Origin: Carboxylicivirga fragile
GTDB lineage: Bacteria; Bacteroidota; Bacteroidia; Bacteroidales; Marinilabiliaceae
Length of the DNA: 64,000 nucleotides
Reading direction: 5' to 3'
NCBI GenBank assembly: GCA_025499625.1
Contig: JAFMVD010000019.1
Coordinates: 1-64,000 of the forward strand
In this document: piece after piece, positions 7,856 through 17,778 of the stretch
Layout of the letters: each line of letters starts with the position of its first letter
How positions within the stretch are numbered: the first letter of the stretch is position 1
The notes under the pieces: generated by a model
What the model was told of the DNA's origin: nothing
Seen by the model: only the letters and a program-made list of their open reading frames with translations
Databases searched by the model: none
Translations under genes and position numbers: made by a program

Positions 7856-10339
7856 ATGAAATTATCTGAATTAGGCAACGACGCTACGGGCGTAATCGTT
7901 AAGGTAAAAGGACATGGCGCCTTTCGAAGACGTATTATTGAGATGGGATTTGTAAAAGGTAAGAAGGTGACGGTTATTAAGAACGCTCCCCTTAAAGACC
8001 CCATTGAATACCAAATTTTAGATTATAAAGTTTCCTTGCGTCGAAGTGAGGCGCAACTGGTTGAAGTTGTAACAGAAAAAGAAGCAATACAATCGGGACC
8101 CCAAGATTTTTTAGGAACATTCACTGATGACATCCTAAAACAATCAGCTTCAAAAAAGCTTAAAACGATCAACATTGCTCTTGTTGGCAATCCCAACTGT
8201 GGTAAAACTACTTTATTTAACTATGCCAGTGGCTCAAAAGAACATGTAGGTAATTATAGTGGCGTTACGGTTGATGCCAAGGCCGCAACTTTTAGCCACA
8301 ACAATTACCAATTCAACATTATTGATTTACCCGGAACCTATAGTATATCGGCCTATTCGCCCGAGGAAACCTACGTAAGAGAACATATCCTTGAAGAAGC
8401 TCCTGATATAGTTGTTAACGTACTGGATAGTTCTAATCTTGAAAGAAACCTCTTTCTGACAACACAGTTGATTGATATGGATATCAAGGTTGTTGTTGCC
8501 CTCAACATGTACGATGAACTTGAGAAAAAAGGTAATAAGTTAGCACATAATCAACTTGGCAAAATGTTAGGCATTCCTTTTGTACCTACAATAGGCTCAA
8601 AAGGTAAAGGGGTTAACAAGCTATTTGACAAACTTATTGATGTATATGAGGATCGTGACAAAACGCTTCGACACATACATATTAATTATGGTTCCCTGCT
8701 AGAAACTGCCATTGATAAAATTGAAGATCACTTATCAAGTAATGGTGATTTGAAAAATCGCATGTCGCCAAGGTACATTGCCATTAAAGCACTTGAAAAA
8801 GATGCACAACTAATAGAATTCTTGAAAGACAAAGAGCAATACGCACCTTTGGTCAATGAGATAGATTCACAAATTAAAAAGATAGAGAAACAGAGCCACG
8901 AGGATACCGAAACACTAATTACAGACTCCAAATATGGATTTGTTGCTGGTGCACTATTGGAAACATTTAAAGAAAATCCTCGAACAAAAAAACGCAAAAC
9001 AGAATTCCTCGATAATTTTATAACGCATAAATTCTGGGGCTTCCCTATCTTCATTTTCTTTATGTGGATAATGTTCCTCAGTACTTTTCGATTGGGCGAA
9101 TACCCTATGAACTGGATTGACGCAGGCGTTGGTTTTCTTTCTGATTTTTTAAACAATGTAATGCCCAATGGTACATTTAAAGATCTGGTAGTAGATGGTG
9201 TAATTGGCGGTGTAGGTGGTGTAATTATATTCTTACCCAATATTCTGATTCTTTTCTTCTTCATCTCTTTTATGGAAGATACAGGCTACATGGCTCGTGC
9301 TGCCTTCATTATGGATAGAATTATGCATAAGATGGGTTTGCATGGCAAATCATTTATTCCATTGGTGATGGGCTTTGGCTGTAATGTACCCGCTATCATG
9401 GCAACCCGAACCATCGAGAACAAGAATAACCGCATACTTACCATGTTGATTAATCCGTTTATGTCGTGCAGTGCGCGATTACCGGTTTATATACTAATCA
9501 TTGGAGCCGTTTTTCCAAATAATGCAAGTACCATATTATTTGCCATGTATGGCGGGGGTATATTAATTGCTGTTTTGATAGCACGTATTTTTAAACGTTT
9601 CCTTTTTAATCATGATGACGTTCCCTTTGTTATGGAACTCCCACCCTATCGTCTTCCTACCTTAAAAAATACCTTGCGCCACATGTGGAACAAAGGTTAT
9701 CAGTATTTGAAAAAGATGGGTGGAATAATCTTGGTTGCTTCAATCATTATATGGTTCTTAGGTTATTTCCCTCGTAACGTAGAAATAGCTAATACTTACG
9801 ATCAAAAAATTGAATCATTAGAGAGCAAATATAAAGAACAATCAGAATCCGTTAATGGCAACCCAGAAATACTAGTACAACTGAATAAGAAGGTTGATTC
9901 TCTAAGGTATGCTAAAAACAGTGAACTTCGAGAAAAGACATATATTGGCAAACTAGGTAAATCAATTCAGCCCGTAATAGCTCCCTTAGGATTTGATTGG
10001 AAAATGGGTGTAAGCTTAATAACCGGCATTGCTGCCAAAGAAATTGTAATAAGCACCATGGCAGTACTTTATCAAACCGAAGACGAAGAGGATGGCAAAC
10101 AACTAATGACTCGCTTAAGAGAGGAAGAATATGCCAACGGTGATAAAGTTTTTAACCCCATATCTTCATTGGCCTTTCTTGTATTTATTCTAATCTATTT
10201 CCCTTGCGTTGCTGTGATAGCAGCTATTAAAAAGGAAAGTGGATCCTGGAAATGGGCTTTATTTACAATTGGCTACACCACCGGCTTAGCTTGGCTAATG
10301 GCATTTGCAGTGAACCAGATAGGCCAACTTTTGTTATAA
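7856..10339 (+). CDS. feoB: FeoA-FeoB fusion ferrous iron transporter
   Basis: The protein (827 aa) imports Fe(II) across the inner membrane using a G-protein domain. Residues about 1-75 are a FeoA SH3-like domain fused to FeoB, a common Bacteroidota arrangement. The GTPase follows with G1 GNPNCGKT at 111-118, G3 DLPG at 157-160 and G4 NMYD near 206. The rest is the polytopic permease (from about residue 395) with the conserved GFGCNVPAIMATR and SCSARLPVY segments. A Cys-rich small partner follows 4 bp downstream. The transport function predicts iron control; the dyads at 7752-7780 are possible operators. Confidence 0.96.
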   Translation: MKLSELGNDATGVIVKVKGHGAFRRRIIEMGFVKGKKVTVIKNAPLKDPIEYQILDYKVSLRRSEAQLVEVVTEKEAIQSGPQDFLGTFTDDILKQSASKKLKTINIALVGNPNCGKTTLFNYASGSKEHVGNYSGVTVDAKAATFSHNNYQFNIIDLPGTYSISAYSPEETYVREHILEEAPDIVVNVLDSSNLERNLFLTTQLIDMDIKVVVALNMYDELEKKGNKLAHNQLGKMLGIPFVPTIGSKGKGVNKLFDKLIDVYEDRDKTLRHIHINYGSLLETAIDKIEDHLSSNGDLKNRMSPRYIAIKALEKDAQLIEFLKDKEQYAPLVNEIDSQIKKIEKQSHEDTETLITDSKYGFVAGALLETFKENPRTKKRKTEFLDNFITHKFWGFPIFIFFMWIMFLSTFRLGEYPMNWIDAGVGFLSDFLNNVMPNGTFKDLVVDGVIGGVGGVIIFLPNILILFFFISFMEDTGYMARAAFIMDRIMHKMGLHGKSFIPLVMGFGCNVPAIMATRTIENKNNRILTMLINPFMSCSARLPVYILIIGAVFPNNASTILFAMYGGGILIAVLIARIFKRFLFNHDDVPFVMELPPYRLPTLKNTLRHMWNKGYQYLKKMGGIILVASIIIWFLGYFPRNVEIANTYDQKIESLESKYKEQSESVNGNPEILVQLNKKVDSLRYAKNSELREKTYIGKLGKSIQPVIAPLGFDWKMGVSLITGIAAKEIVISTMAVLYQTEDEEDGKQLMTRLREEEYANGDKVFNPISSLAFLVFILIYFPCVAVIAAIKKESGSWKWALFTIGYTTGLAWLMAFAVNQIGQLLL

Positions 10340-10343
10340 TTTT

Positions 10344-10553
10344 ATGATACAGGATATACTTACATACCTAACCGTAGTCTGGGCCTTTTATCAGGTATTT
10401 ATGTTCTTTTGGCGGCTATTTAAACCAAAGCACATGCAATCGGCCTGTGGTAGTGGTGGATGTACTTCATGCGAAGCAAAAACTGAATTGTTCGAAGACA
10501 TTGGTAAAGGTAAATTTCCAACTCTGATACAAGACAAAATCAAAGTTCAATAG
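10344..10553 (+). CDS. FeoB-associated Cys-rich membrane protein
   Basis: This 69-residue protein has one N-terminal membrane helix (about 7-27) and then the cysteine cluster C35, C40, C43 (ACGSGGCTSC). It follows feoB by 4 bp and is the small FeoB-associated cysteine-rich protein often found there. Such proteins are thought to assist or modulate ferrous iron transport, perhaps like FeoC, but the mechanism is not established. The pair ends at the terminator 10557-10588. Confidence 0.85.
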   Translation: MIQDILTYLTVVWAFYQVFMFFWRLFKPKHMQSACGSGGCTSCEAKTELFEDIGKGKFPTLIQDKIKVQ

Positions 10554-10556
10554 AAC

Positions 10557-10588
10557 AAAAATGACTACCCTTTTGAGTAGTCATTTTT
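10557..10588. terminator. bidirectional terminator between feo genes and the DNase
   Basis: AAAAATGACTAC-type arm (10557-10568) pairs with GTAGTCATTTTT (10577-10588) around an 8-nt loop, with A and T runs on both sides. It can serve the feo operon and the convergent DNase gene. Confidence 0.8.
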
Positions 10589-10608
10589 GCTTAAACAGTC
10601 CATATTTT

Positions 10609-12555
10609 CTATTTCTTTAAAAATTTACCATTGTATTGTTTTGTATCACTAACAATCTGATATAAATACATGCCTTGATCTAAACCCGATAAATCAACGC
10701 TATTCCCACTTATCATTTCGGTGAATACAACATTACCACTAAGACTTAGAACCGATAATTTACCATCAATCATCTCATCAAAAACAATATGACTAATAAC
10801 AGGATTTGGATAAAATGACAAGCTACTAGTTCCAGATTCTATACCAGTACTTCCATTCCACACATCTCCTACCTTATCTCCAAACACATAATCAACAAGT
10901 TCGGGCATATCAATAAATGGATTTCTATTTTTCTGCCAATCGTAAATTACATTATTACGATTCATTTCATAATCATCAGGTTTATCATTTACATGCCAAG
11001 CCAATAAGTATGTGAGATCTCCCATTTCACCAACTGTTGTATTCTCAGGATTACCGCTCACAACAGCTAAACCATTATAACGACAGGCCATATACATTAA
11101 ACTACGCGCCACATCACCGTGCCAACTTCCAACATTACCAGAGGGGCCACCGTATTCCTGTCCGTAATCCTTATTACTACGACTAGAGTTCACTGATGAA
11201 TCAGCTGGACGTAAAGCATGCGCATCAGAATGACCGTGATCAAGATTACTTGCGCTTGTGCTCATGTATATATCCTTTCCATCCGAGGATGTTGGAGTAC
11301 CATCTTTAAAACCGCCTCGCGACTGAGGATAAACATGTTCTCGATTCCATTTGCCAATAGGTGAACCAGAACTCTGTTGGTCGGCCTTTGCTCTACCGTG
11401 CTCAGAATACAACAGCCAAATTTCTTCTTCATTTTCAGGATTAACATCAGCCTCTTTCAAAATATCCCATACATCACCATAGGTTTGTGCACGAACGACT
11501 GAAGCATTGGCAACAATATCAGTAATGGCTGCCTTTAAAGCAAGCCCTGACTTTCCATTTAAACTTGAATAATAACCGTCGGTTGCAGTTGAACTAACCA
11601 GACCAAAAGTTGGATTAACTGGTGTGCCCCAAGTACCCTGATCATAATCATTATCCCATATTTTAATTAGGTAATTATTGTTGGTTGCCTGATAAGATTC
11701 CGTGTCCAGATTGGTGACATCCACCTTCATGTATTCTGTTCCTTCAACCAAATCATCATCAACGAGTGTTATATTCGTAGAAATCGAGGATGTACCTGCA
11801 ATTATAGTAAGGCTATTTGCACCATTATAATCACCCACTAAAAAATTATCATTTACTAAAGTATAGTTTAAAACAAGGTCAGAATTAACATTTTCAGAAA
11901 CAGTAAAAACCAAGCTAACTAGTTCATCTTCGCTATATGCTAATTTATCAGAACTAATGGTTAAAGTTGGAAGTAAAGATCCACCACCATCATTTTCAAC
12001 ACCTGGAGTAGGCTCTTTCGCCTCATAAGTACCATTCGCTAATCTCTGTAGGGAATGATTATCCTTATCCCCAGCAGCGGCTTCATCATATTGGATTGTT
12101 TCACCTAAACTAATAAGCAGTTCAGTATCATCAGCATCATCGGTTCCATAAACAAGCGCATCAATCAAATTTATTGTGGTAGGTACAGTTCCAATAGGAA
12201 AACTTGAAGCATTGTCCTGATAGATAGCAACGGCATCCGGTCCATTTTGCAAAAAACCATTTGATACAATATAATCAGGAGAAGGTGTTATACTGCTTGA
12301 TCCAATTACAAATAGTCCATTAGCATCAGAAGTATACCCATCTAAATCGTAAGCTTTATAACTTAGGTCTCCGTTCCCATTGTATAAAACCACAACATAG
12401 CCATCAAGTACCATATTGGCACTAACTGTTTTTAATTCGATAAACTCTTGGGTATCTGTATTTGGGGTATCGGCATCAACTTCGTTAACAACAACATTTT
12501 GAGCCATCGACATGAGGCCGACGAATAGGGAAGTTAAAATTATTAAGTATCTCAT
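10609..12555 (-). CDS. secreted lamin-tail / Calx-beta / endonuclease I DNase with T9SS tail
   Basis: The protein (648 aa from the ATG at 12553-12555) has a signal peptide (1-19) and a lamin-tail domain (about 19-190). A Calx-beta domain follows (about 198-302), then an endonuclease I domain (about 330-565) with the metal/catalytic motif NREHVYPQSRGG at 404-415. A type A T9SS sorting tail comes last (about 573-648: SFYPNPVISH, ending GKFLKK). It should be exported to the surface or medium and cut DNA or RNA. A TTG-start extension to 12591 was rejected because it precedes the signal peptide. Upstream is a Pho-box-like array (12607-12633). The neighbouring lipoprotein has OB-fold repeats, fitting a nucleic-acid role. 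Confidence 0.88.
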   Translation of the reverse strand: MRYLIILTSLFVGLMSMAQNVVVNEVDADTPNTDTQEFIELKTVSANMVLDGYVVVLYNGNGDLSYKAYDLDGYTSDANGLFVIGSSSITPSPDYIVSNGFLQNGPDAVAIYQDNASSFPIGTVPTTINLIDALVYGTDDADDTELLISLGETIQYDEAAAGDKDNHSLQRLANGTYEAKEPTPGVENDGGGSLLPTLTISSDKLAYSEDELVSLVFTVSENVNSDLVLNYTLVNDNFLVGDYNGANSLTIIAGTSSISTNITLVDDDLVEGTEYMKVDVTNLDTESYQATNNNYLIKIWDNDYDQGTWGTPVNPTFGLVSSTATDGYYSSLNGKSGLALKAAITDIVANASVVRAQTYGDVWDILKEADVNPENEEEIWLLYSEHGRAKADQQSSGSPIGKWNREHVYPQSRGGFKDGTPTSSDGKDIYMSTSASNLDHGHSDAHALRPADSSVNSSRSNKDYGQEYGGPSGNVGSWHGDVARSLMYMACRYNGLAVVSGNPENTTVGEMGDLTYLLAWHVNDKPDDYEMNRNNVIYDWQKNRNPFIDMPELVDYVFGDKVGDVWNGSTGIESGTSSLSFYPNPVISHIVFDEMIDGKLSVLSLSGNVVFTEMISGNSVDLSGLDQGMYLYQIVSDTKQYNGKFLKK

Positions 12556-12578
12556 TGCTGGTCTTTTAAAAATCAACA

Positions 12579-12633
12579 CAAAATAGACCAATCAGTCGGA
12601 AGAGTTAGTTAAGTAGGTGTTAATTTTTGTTAA
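12579..12633 (-). promoter_or_regulatory. Pho-box-like repeats and -7 element of the DNase gene
   Basis: Reading the minus strand, TTAACA (12628-12633), TTAACA (12618-12623) and TTAACT (12607-12612) start 10 and 11 bp apart. A 21-bp gap then leads to TATTTTG (12579-12585), a 7-base variant of the -7 element. The geometry matches the arrays upstream of the phosphate transporter and porin genes in this window. A PhoB/PhoP-type activator is inferred. Confidence 0.55.
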
Positions 12634-12806
12634 TTTATTTTTAAACATGCACACCACAGTAGACTTTAAAACAAAATATCACAACCACTTAAATCGCCCC
12701 AATCACCGAACTGACATAATACTAGAGCGTTAATAAAGATGTATAACGCACACCAGATTATACTGTTAATGACATGTTTTCACCACAAACATTTTACCAT
12801 AAAAAG

Positions 12807-12829
12807 ACCGCAATCGAATCGATTGCGGT
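12807..12829 (-). terminator. terminator of the TonB receptor/lipoprotein operon
   Basis: ACCGCAATCG (12807-12816) and CGATTGCGGT (12820-12829) form a perfect 10-bp stem with a 3-nt loop. T runs lie on both sides (12801-12805 A run, 12828-12834 T run), so it may work both ways. The stretch 12634-12806 holds no gene. Confidence 0.75.
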
Positions 12830-12893
12830 TTTTTATAATACACATGGTAAATTCATTGAGATATAATCACCCACTGATATCTACCCGTTTTTT

Positions 12894-14408
12894 TTACTCT
12901 ACACTAACGTGACTAAAATAAAAACCTTTAACAAGTTGATTTGCTCCATTATAAGATCCTTTAGTGGCAATCATAGTCAGAGTATCGCCAACTTTAATCC
13001 CCTTATCTGTTATAAGGTTCTTTCTATAGTCACTATATGCACCATAACCTGGGTAACAACCATACGCATATATTTCACCGCTATCATCTTTCAAATAAAG
13101 ATTACCGTACGTATCACTTGTAATCGACGTAATTTCACCAGTTACCATAAAATAAGTATTCGAATCGTCAGGTTTAGTTAGCACCTCTGCAATGGTAGCT
13201 GAAGTTACAGGGATAGAGCTTTCTAATACTGCCCCACCTACTTGCGGATTATCGTTATAAGCAGAACGTGTTCCAACAATTGTAATAATATCGCCGACTT
13301 TTAAAGCGTAATCTTGGAAATCTTCAATACCGTAAACAAAAACTTCACCAGAGAAATCCCTCAAGTATAAATTGCCATAGGTATCATTATCAATTTCGGC
13401 AATAACACCGGACAAACGATATTGGGTATTTCCGACTTCAGCAGCAAGGAATTCTGCAATACTAGCATCTACAATCGCTCCTGCCTGACTTATTGAGGTT
13501 TGCGATGTATATTCTTTTGTTCCATCAGTAGTGCTGAATGTAAGAGTAGTTTCACGGTCTCCACCTTCATTAGCAGCAGCTTTGAAAGTTACAACAGAAC
13601 TTGTTCCAATGGTTTGGATCGATGAAATTGATAACCAGGACTTTGCATCTTCAGGAATTTCAACAGACAGTCCTTCGCCTTTGCAAGTAACATTAACAAT
13701 ACACTCTCCACCTTCAACAGGAAGTTCTGCAGGTTCAACCGACTCAACTTTTACCAATGATTTTCGGATTTCAATAACCATTACATTCACCATCTGAGGA
13801 TTTCCTTTGTAAGATGATTTTGGCCCTTCAATCGTTACTTCGTCTCCAACTTCGAGTCCAAGACTCTCAAAATTCTTTGTTCCTCCTTTTGCATCAAGCG
13901 TACCATAAATATAGATTGAACCTGTTTCATCCTCCAAGTACCAGTTACCGTAAAGGGTATTCGTAATGTTAGTACAAACACCCGAAACACGGAAAGTTTT
14001 TCCATCAGGAGCTTCAAGCACCTCAGATACAGGAGCCTCAGATATCTGCGCAAGCCCTTGCATTACATTAATTCTCTGAGTTACACCTGCACAGTGCAAT
14101 AGAACTTCCGCAGTGCGACCATCTAAAGCACCTTCGGCAGAAAAGGATATCTCTGTTTCGCCTGCACTACCAGAGGATGATGAGATTGTTAACCATTCAA
14201 CATCGTCTTTCTCAGTAATTACTTTCTCTGCTGTCCAGCTATCCTGAGCTTTAACAATGATTGGTGTAGCACCTCCGTCTAGAGGAATCGAAACGAACGA
14301 TGAAGACACCTGAATTTCATCAAGTAATGTCATCTTTTCTTCATCTTCACAGCTTGTCATTAGGGCAAGCATTGCGATGAATATTGGAAATAAATATCTT
14401 AGTTTCAT
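12894..14408 (-). CDS. surface lipoprotein with BACON and three OB-fold-like repeats (DUF5689-like)
   Basis: The 504-residue protein has a lipoprotein signal with Cys20 (LMTSC). It contains a BACON domain (about 35-115, WLTISSSSGSAG) and a second BACON-like unit (about 220-310, WLSISS). Three related OB-fold-like repeats lie at about 128-215, 318-405 and 408-500. Their cores align: LYGNWYLEDETGSIYIYG, TYGNLYLRDFSGEVFVYG, TYGNLYLKDDSGEIYAYG. OB folds often bind nucleic acid or oligosaccharide. The gene follows the TonB receptor by 19 bp, so it is probably its surface-exposed binding partner, as SusD is to SusC. With a DNase next door, a nucleic-acid ligand is a good guess but unproven. Confidence 0.78.
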   Translation of the reverse strand: MKLRYLFPIFIAMLALMTSCEDEEKMTLLDEIQVSSSFVSIPLDGGATPIIVKAQDSWTAEKVITEKDDVEWLTISSSSGSAGETEISFSAEGALDGRTAEVLLHCAGVTQRINVMQGLAQISEAPVSEVLEAPDGKTFRVSGVCTNITNTLYGNWYLEDETGSIYIYGTLDAKGGTKNFESLGLEVGDEVTIEGPKSSYKGNPQMVNVMVIEIRKSLVKVESVEPAELPVEGGECIVNVTCKGEGLSVEIPEDAKSWLSISSIQTIGTSSVVTFKAAANEGGDRETTLTFSTTDGTKEYTSQTSISQAGAIVDASIAEFLAAEVGNTQYRLSGVIAEIDNDTYGNLYLRDFSGEVFVYGIEDFQDYALKVGDIITIVGTRSAYNDNPQVGGAVLESSIPVTSATIAEVLTKPDDSNTYFMVTGEITSITSDTYGNLYLKDDSGEIYAYGCYPGYGAYSDYRKNLITDKGIKVGDTLTMIATKGSYNGANQLVKGFYFSHVSVE

Positions 14409-14427
14409 AATGATCTATTCCTTTAAA

Positions 14428-17400
14428 TTAGTTGAATATATATTTGATACCAATTAAAGCATACCAGCACTGCCCCAAAGAGTAGCTCGATGTCCAAGTT
14501 TTAGTATTAGCATGGATTGAAGAAGGTGTTGAGAATGTAGCCACACCATCAGCATCAACTCCTTCATATTTTAGAATACGTGCCTCCGAACCAATTTCTG
14601 GATTCAAATATTTCGCCACACCCCATTCGGAATTGAAAAGGTTCATCACATTTTTTACATCAAAGCTAAGTCTTAGTTTGTGCCCAACGTTTCCTGTTTT
14701 AAATGAAAAATCATGTTTGTAGCTAAAATCAACACGATGTACCCAAGGAGAATATACGCTATAGGCTTCAGCATACTTACCTTGTTGATTGCTTAAATAG
14801 TCATTATTATGAACATAGTCCATAAAACGTGTTTTATCATCTTCAGAAACAAAGCGGAATTCGTTGTTTGCTACTTCACCGTCTGTTGGGACGTAGATAG
14901 CATCGTAGTTGTAGCCATCATTATTAATATCATTTACCGACATGTATGAGTAGTTACGGCCACCTCGCCATCCTTCATAAATAAATCCATAGTGGTTACC
15001 ACTCTTATCATGTGCTGTAATTGATGCTATAAGACGATCAGGAGTAGTGTATTGTGAATTGTGCAATTTAATATGATTTGGACCTTCTACGGTAGGAACA
15101 TAAGTAAATGCAGATTCAGCATTAGAACCCGGCATACCGGTAAGATCTTTAGATACAGTATGCGTATAAGCAGCCATCACACTAATCCATTCTGCAGGTT
15201 TGGCATTTAAAGTAATATTGGCCGACCAGCCATAACCTTTACTTGTATTTTCTAAAACAAATGCTTTTGTGTTTGTACGGTAGCCATCAGGATAAATAGG
15301 ACGGTTGTCAACACCGTTAAAACGAGCAAATCCACCTACGTTTGGAATACTCCAGTCGGACAGAGTAACTCCGTTTATTGTTTTATTGTAGATCCCTTCT
15401 ATTGTTGCTGAAAAAGGGAAAGATGTTGGAAAAGCATAATCAACAGCAATTGAAGTTTTCCATACTTGTGGCATTTTAAATTTTGAATCTACAGCTGATA
15501 TAGAAGAAGGAACGGTTCCGTCTTCAGGTGAAATAGTAGTGGGGTAACCTAATCCAGCCAATTTATTATATAGTGCTGAAATTGTTGGATTCCCGTTAGC
15601 ATCTGTAACAAGACCACCAGCAAATTCATCCATCGTAAAACCATTATTAGCAGCATTTTGCTGATTAATCTGTGCCTGGTATTGCACCATACCGCCATTG
15701 GTAGGCATATTAGTAAAGAATACAAGTGGTAAATTACCCGCGAAAATACCAGTACCACCACGAACTTTCAAGCTTTTGTCTCCAAATGCATCCCATACAA
15801 AGCCAACTCGAGGAGAAAATATAAGGTTTGCATCAGGCCATTTTCCTGTATCAATACTACGGCCATTATAATCTAGATCTTTAATAGCTTGATTAGTTAT
15901 CAAATCCGCATTGTTAAAAACAAGTGCATCAAGACGAAGTCCATAGGAGAGTTTGAATCTGTCATTAACACTCCAATCATCTTGAGCATATATTCCAAAT
16001 TTATTACTTCTCACACGTGCTGCAGGATTAGTTTCACCATCGTAGCCATACGTTAAGTTTACAATTTCAGGAGTTCCACCGTTTAAGAATTCATCAAGAC
16101 TTGTATATCGGTAGTAACCGGTACCGTTACGCATATAGGCATTATCTGCCATCTTATATTCGTAAGCAATACCCCCAAATATTTTATGATTCCCTAAATA
16201 ATAGGTTACTTCATCTTTAATATTTATTACATCGTTGTGAACACCATTGTTCCAGGTAAATAACTCGTAACCAAAAGAAAGGTAGGCCTGGTCGTCCTTC
16301 AAAATATCAATAAATGGAAAAGGATCAGAATCTGTTCCACGAACATCATCAAGTTTTGAGTAGGTTGCCAAAAATTGGTTCGATATGTTATCTGATAATC
16401 GACTGTTTAAGTCAAATGAGAATGAATGAACAAGGTTATCCATTGAATACATCGAATTAGCATATGACATTGAAGCTTGCGACATACGTGCCTCAGACAT
16501 ACGAGTTCCTCCATCCATAGAGCTTGCATTAGGAGATCTCCAAGAAGAGTTCTTTGTATAGTTGTAACGTAATGCTAAACGATGTTTATTCGTAATATTC
16601 CAGTCAATTCGACCAAGTAGTTTAATGTTGCTTTCATCAGCAGGAAAATTGGTATAAGACCCTGTATTATAACCATATTCGCTACTAACAAAATCAGATA
16701 CCTTTTGAAGGTCACTTTCTGTTGTTCGTGAAACAAAATTATCTGCATCAGCAACTCCATCGGTTGAAGCTCTCCATCGATTAGCAATGGTTGGTGTCTT
16801 AGCTTGTTCAGCATTAAAAAATACAAATAATTTGTTTTTGATAATTGGACCACCGAAAGTTAAACCATAAGTAGTATTACGATCTTTTTCGCGTGCACCT
16901 GCTATTTGTTGACCATTAACAGCATCTCCACGCATGTTTTCATTTCTATGAAATATATAAGCACTCCCTTTAAAAGTGTTAGTTCCCGACTTTGTAATAG
17001 CGTTTACACCACCACCAATAAAGTTAGTTTGACGCACATCATAAGGAGCAATAACAACTTGCAACTCATCAATTGCTTCAATGGAAATTGGATTACCTCC
17101 ACCAGGAAGAGCATCGCTCAAACCAAAGTTATTGTTGAAATTAGCACCATCAACTGTAAAGTTAGCTGTACGACCATCTGCACCAGCAAAACTCATACCA
17201 TCACCTCCATAAGGAGATAGGCGAGTTATATCTGTAACACTGCGACTAACTGACGGCAAGTTAACAATTTGGTCGTTTGAAATATTAGTTACAGCTCCGG
17301 TTTTTTCATTAGAAAATTTGGTACGAACTGCTGTTACCAGAATTTCATCTATTGATGTTGACTCATCTGAAAGAACAACATCCATTACATAGTTCTCTGC

Positions 17401-17700
17401 CAAACTTAGTGTAATATTGTTTTGAGTATAGTCACCATATCCAATAAACGAAACCGTTACTGTATAAGGACCACCTACACGCATACCGTTAAAATTAAAT
17501 CGTCCCTCAAGGTTGGTTACTGTCCCATAAGTAGTTCCCGAAGGTGTATGTGTAGCAATTACCGTTGCACCTATTATGGTGCCTTCTGCATCAGTAACAC
17601 GCCCTCCCATACTGGATGTTGTTACCTGTGCATTTGTTTGCAAAATGAAAAATGCCAAAAGCATAATCATAGATGCAAATAACCTAAATACTCTTTTCAT
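14428..17700 (-). CDS. Oar-like TonB-dependent receptor
   Basis: The 1090-residue outer-membrane protein has a signal peptide (1-24) and a carboxypeptidase-regulatory-like domain (about 28-112, GGRVTDAEGTIIGATV). A plug follows (about 120-250, with VDGANFNNNFG and GGGVNAITKSGTN), then a large 22-strand-type barrel ending ALIGIKYIFN. This is the Oar-like group of TonB receptors rather than a SusC with the usual TonB-box signature. It imports an unknown ligand through TonB energy. It leads an operon with the OB-fold lipoprotein. The upstream region has a TetR-type palindrome, a weak Pho-box-like array and a tetR gene. Confidence 0.88.
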   Translation of the reverse strand: MKRVFRLFASMIMLLAFFILQTNAQVTTSSMGGRVTDAEGTIIGATVIATHTPSGTTYGTVTNLEGRFNFNGMRVGGPYTVTVSFIGYGDYTQNNITLSLAENYVMDVVLSDESTSIDEILVTAVRTKFSNEKTGAVTNISNDQIVNLPSVSRSVTDITRLSPYGGDGMSFAGADGRTANFTVDGANFNNNFGLSDALPGGGNPISIEAIDELQVVIAPYDVRQTNFIGGGVNAITKSGTNTFKGSAYIFHRNENMRGDAVNGQQIAGAREKDRNTTYGLTFGGPIIKNKLFVFFNAEQAKTPTIANRWRASTDGVADADNFVSRTTESDLQKVSDFVSSEYGYNTGSYTNFPADESNIKLLGRIDWNITNKHRLALRYNYTKNSSWRSPNASSMDGGTRMSEARMSQASMSYANSMYSMDNLVHSFSFDLNSRLSDNISNQFLATYSKLDDVRGTDSDPFPFIDILKDDQAYLSFGYELFTWNNGVHNDVINIKDEVTYYLGNHKIFGGIAYEYKMADNAYMRNGTGYYRYTSLDEFLNGGTPEIVNLTYGYDGETNPAARVRSNKFGIYAQDDWSVNDRFKLSYGLRLDALVFNNADLITNQAIKDLDYNGRSIDTGKWPDANLIFSPRVGFVWDAFGDKSLKVRGGTGIFAGNLPLVFFTNMPTNGGMVQYQAQINQQNAANNGFTMDEFAGGLVTDANGNPTISALYNKLAGLGYPTTISPEDGTVPSSISAVDSKFKMPQVWKTSIAVDYAFPTSFPFSATIEGIYNKTINGVTLSDWSIPNVGGFARFNGVDNRPIYPDGYRTNTKAFVLENTSKGYGWSANITLNAKPAEWISVMAAYTHTVSKDLTGMPGSNAESAFTYVPTVEGPNHIKLHNSQYTTPDRLIASITAHDKSGNHYGFIYEGWRGGRNYSYMSVNDINNDGYNYDAIYVPTDGEVANNEFRFVSEDDKTRFMDYVHNNDYLSNQQGKYAEAYSVYSPWVHRVDFSYKHDFSFKTGNVGHKLRLSFDVKNVMNLFNSEWGVAKYLNPEIGSEARILKYEGVDADGVATFSTPSSIHANTKTWTSSYSLGQCWYALIGIKYIFN

Positions 17701-17778
17701 GATAGATAGAATTAAATCAGTAAATATATTACAGTTTATAAGTATGTCTTTTTTAATATAAAAGTCTCAATTCGCATG

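Noticed and set aside
8728..9264. 178-residue open frame on the minus strand inside feoB
   Set aside because: It is antisense to a strongly recognisable feoB, has no family features and is rich in Ser, Pro and Lys as shadow frames are.
12556..12591. TTG-start extension of the DNase gene
   Set aside because: It places 12 residues before a normal signal peptide and comes close to the promoter -7 element.
16906..17220. 104-residue open frame opposite the TonB receptor
   Set aside because: Low-complexity Ser/Thr/Ile frame antisense to the receptor plug; no start context.
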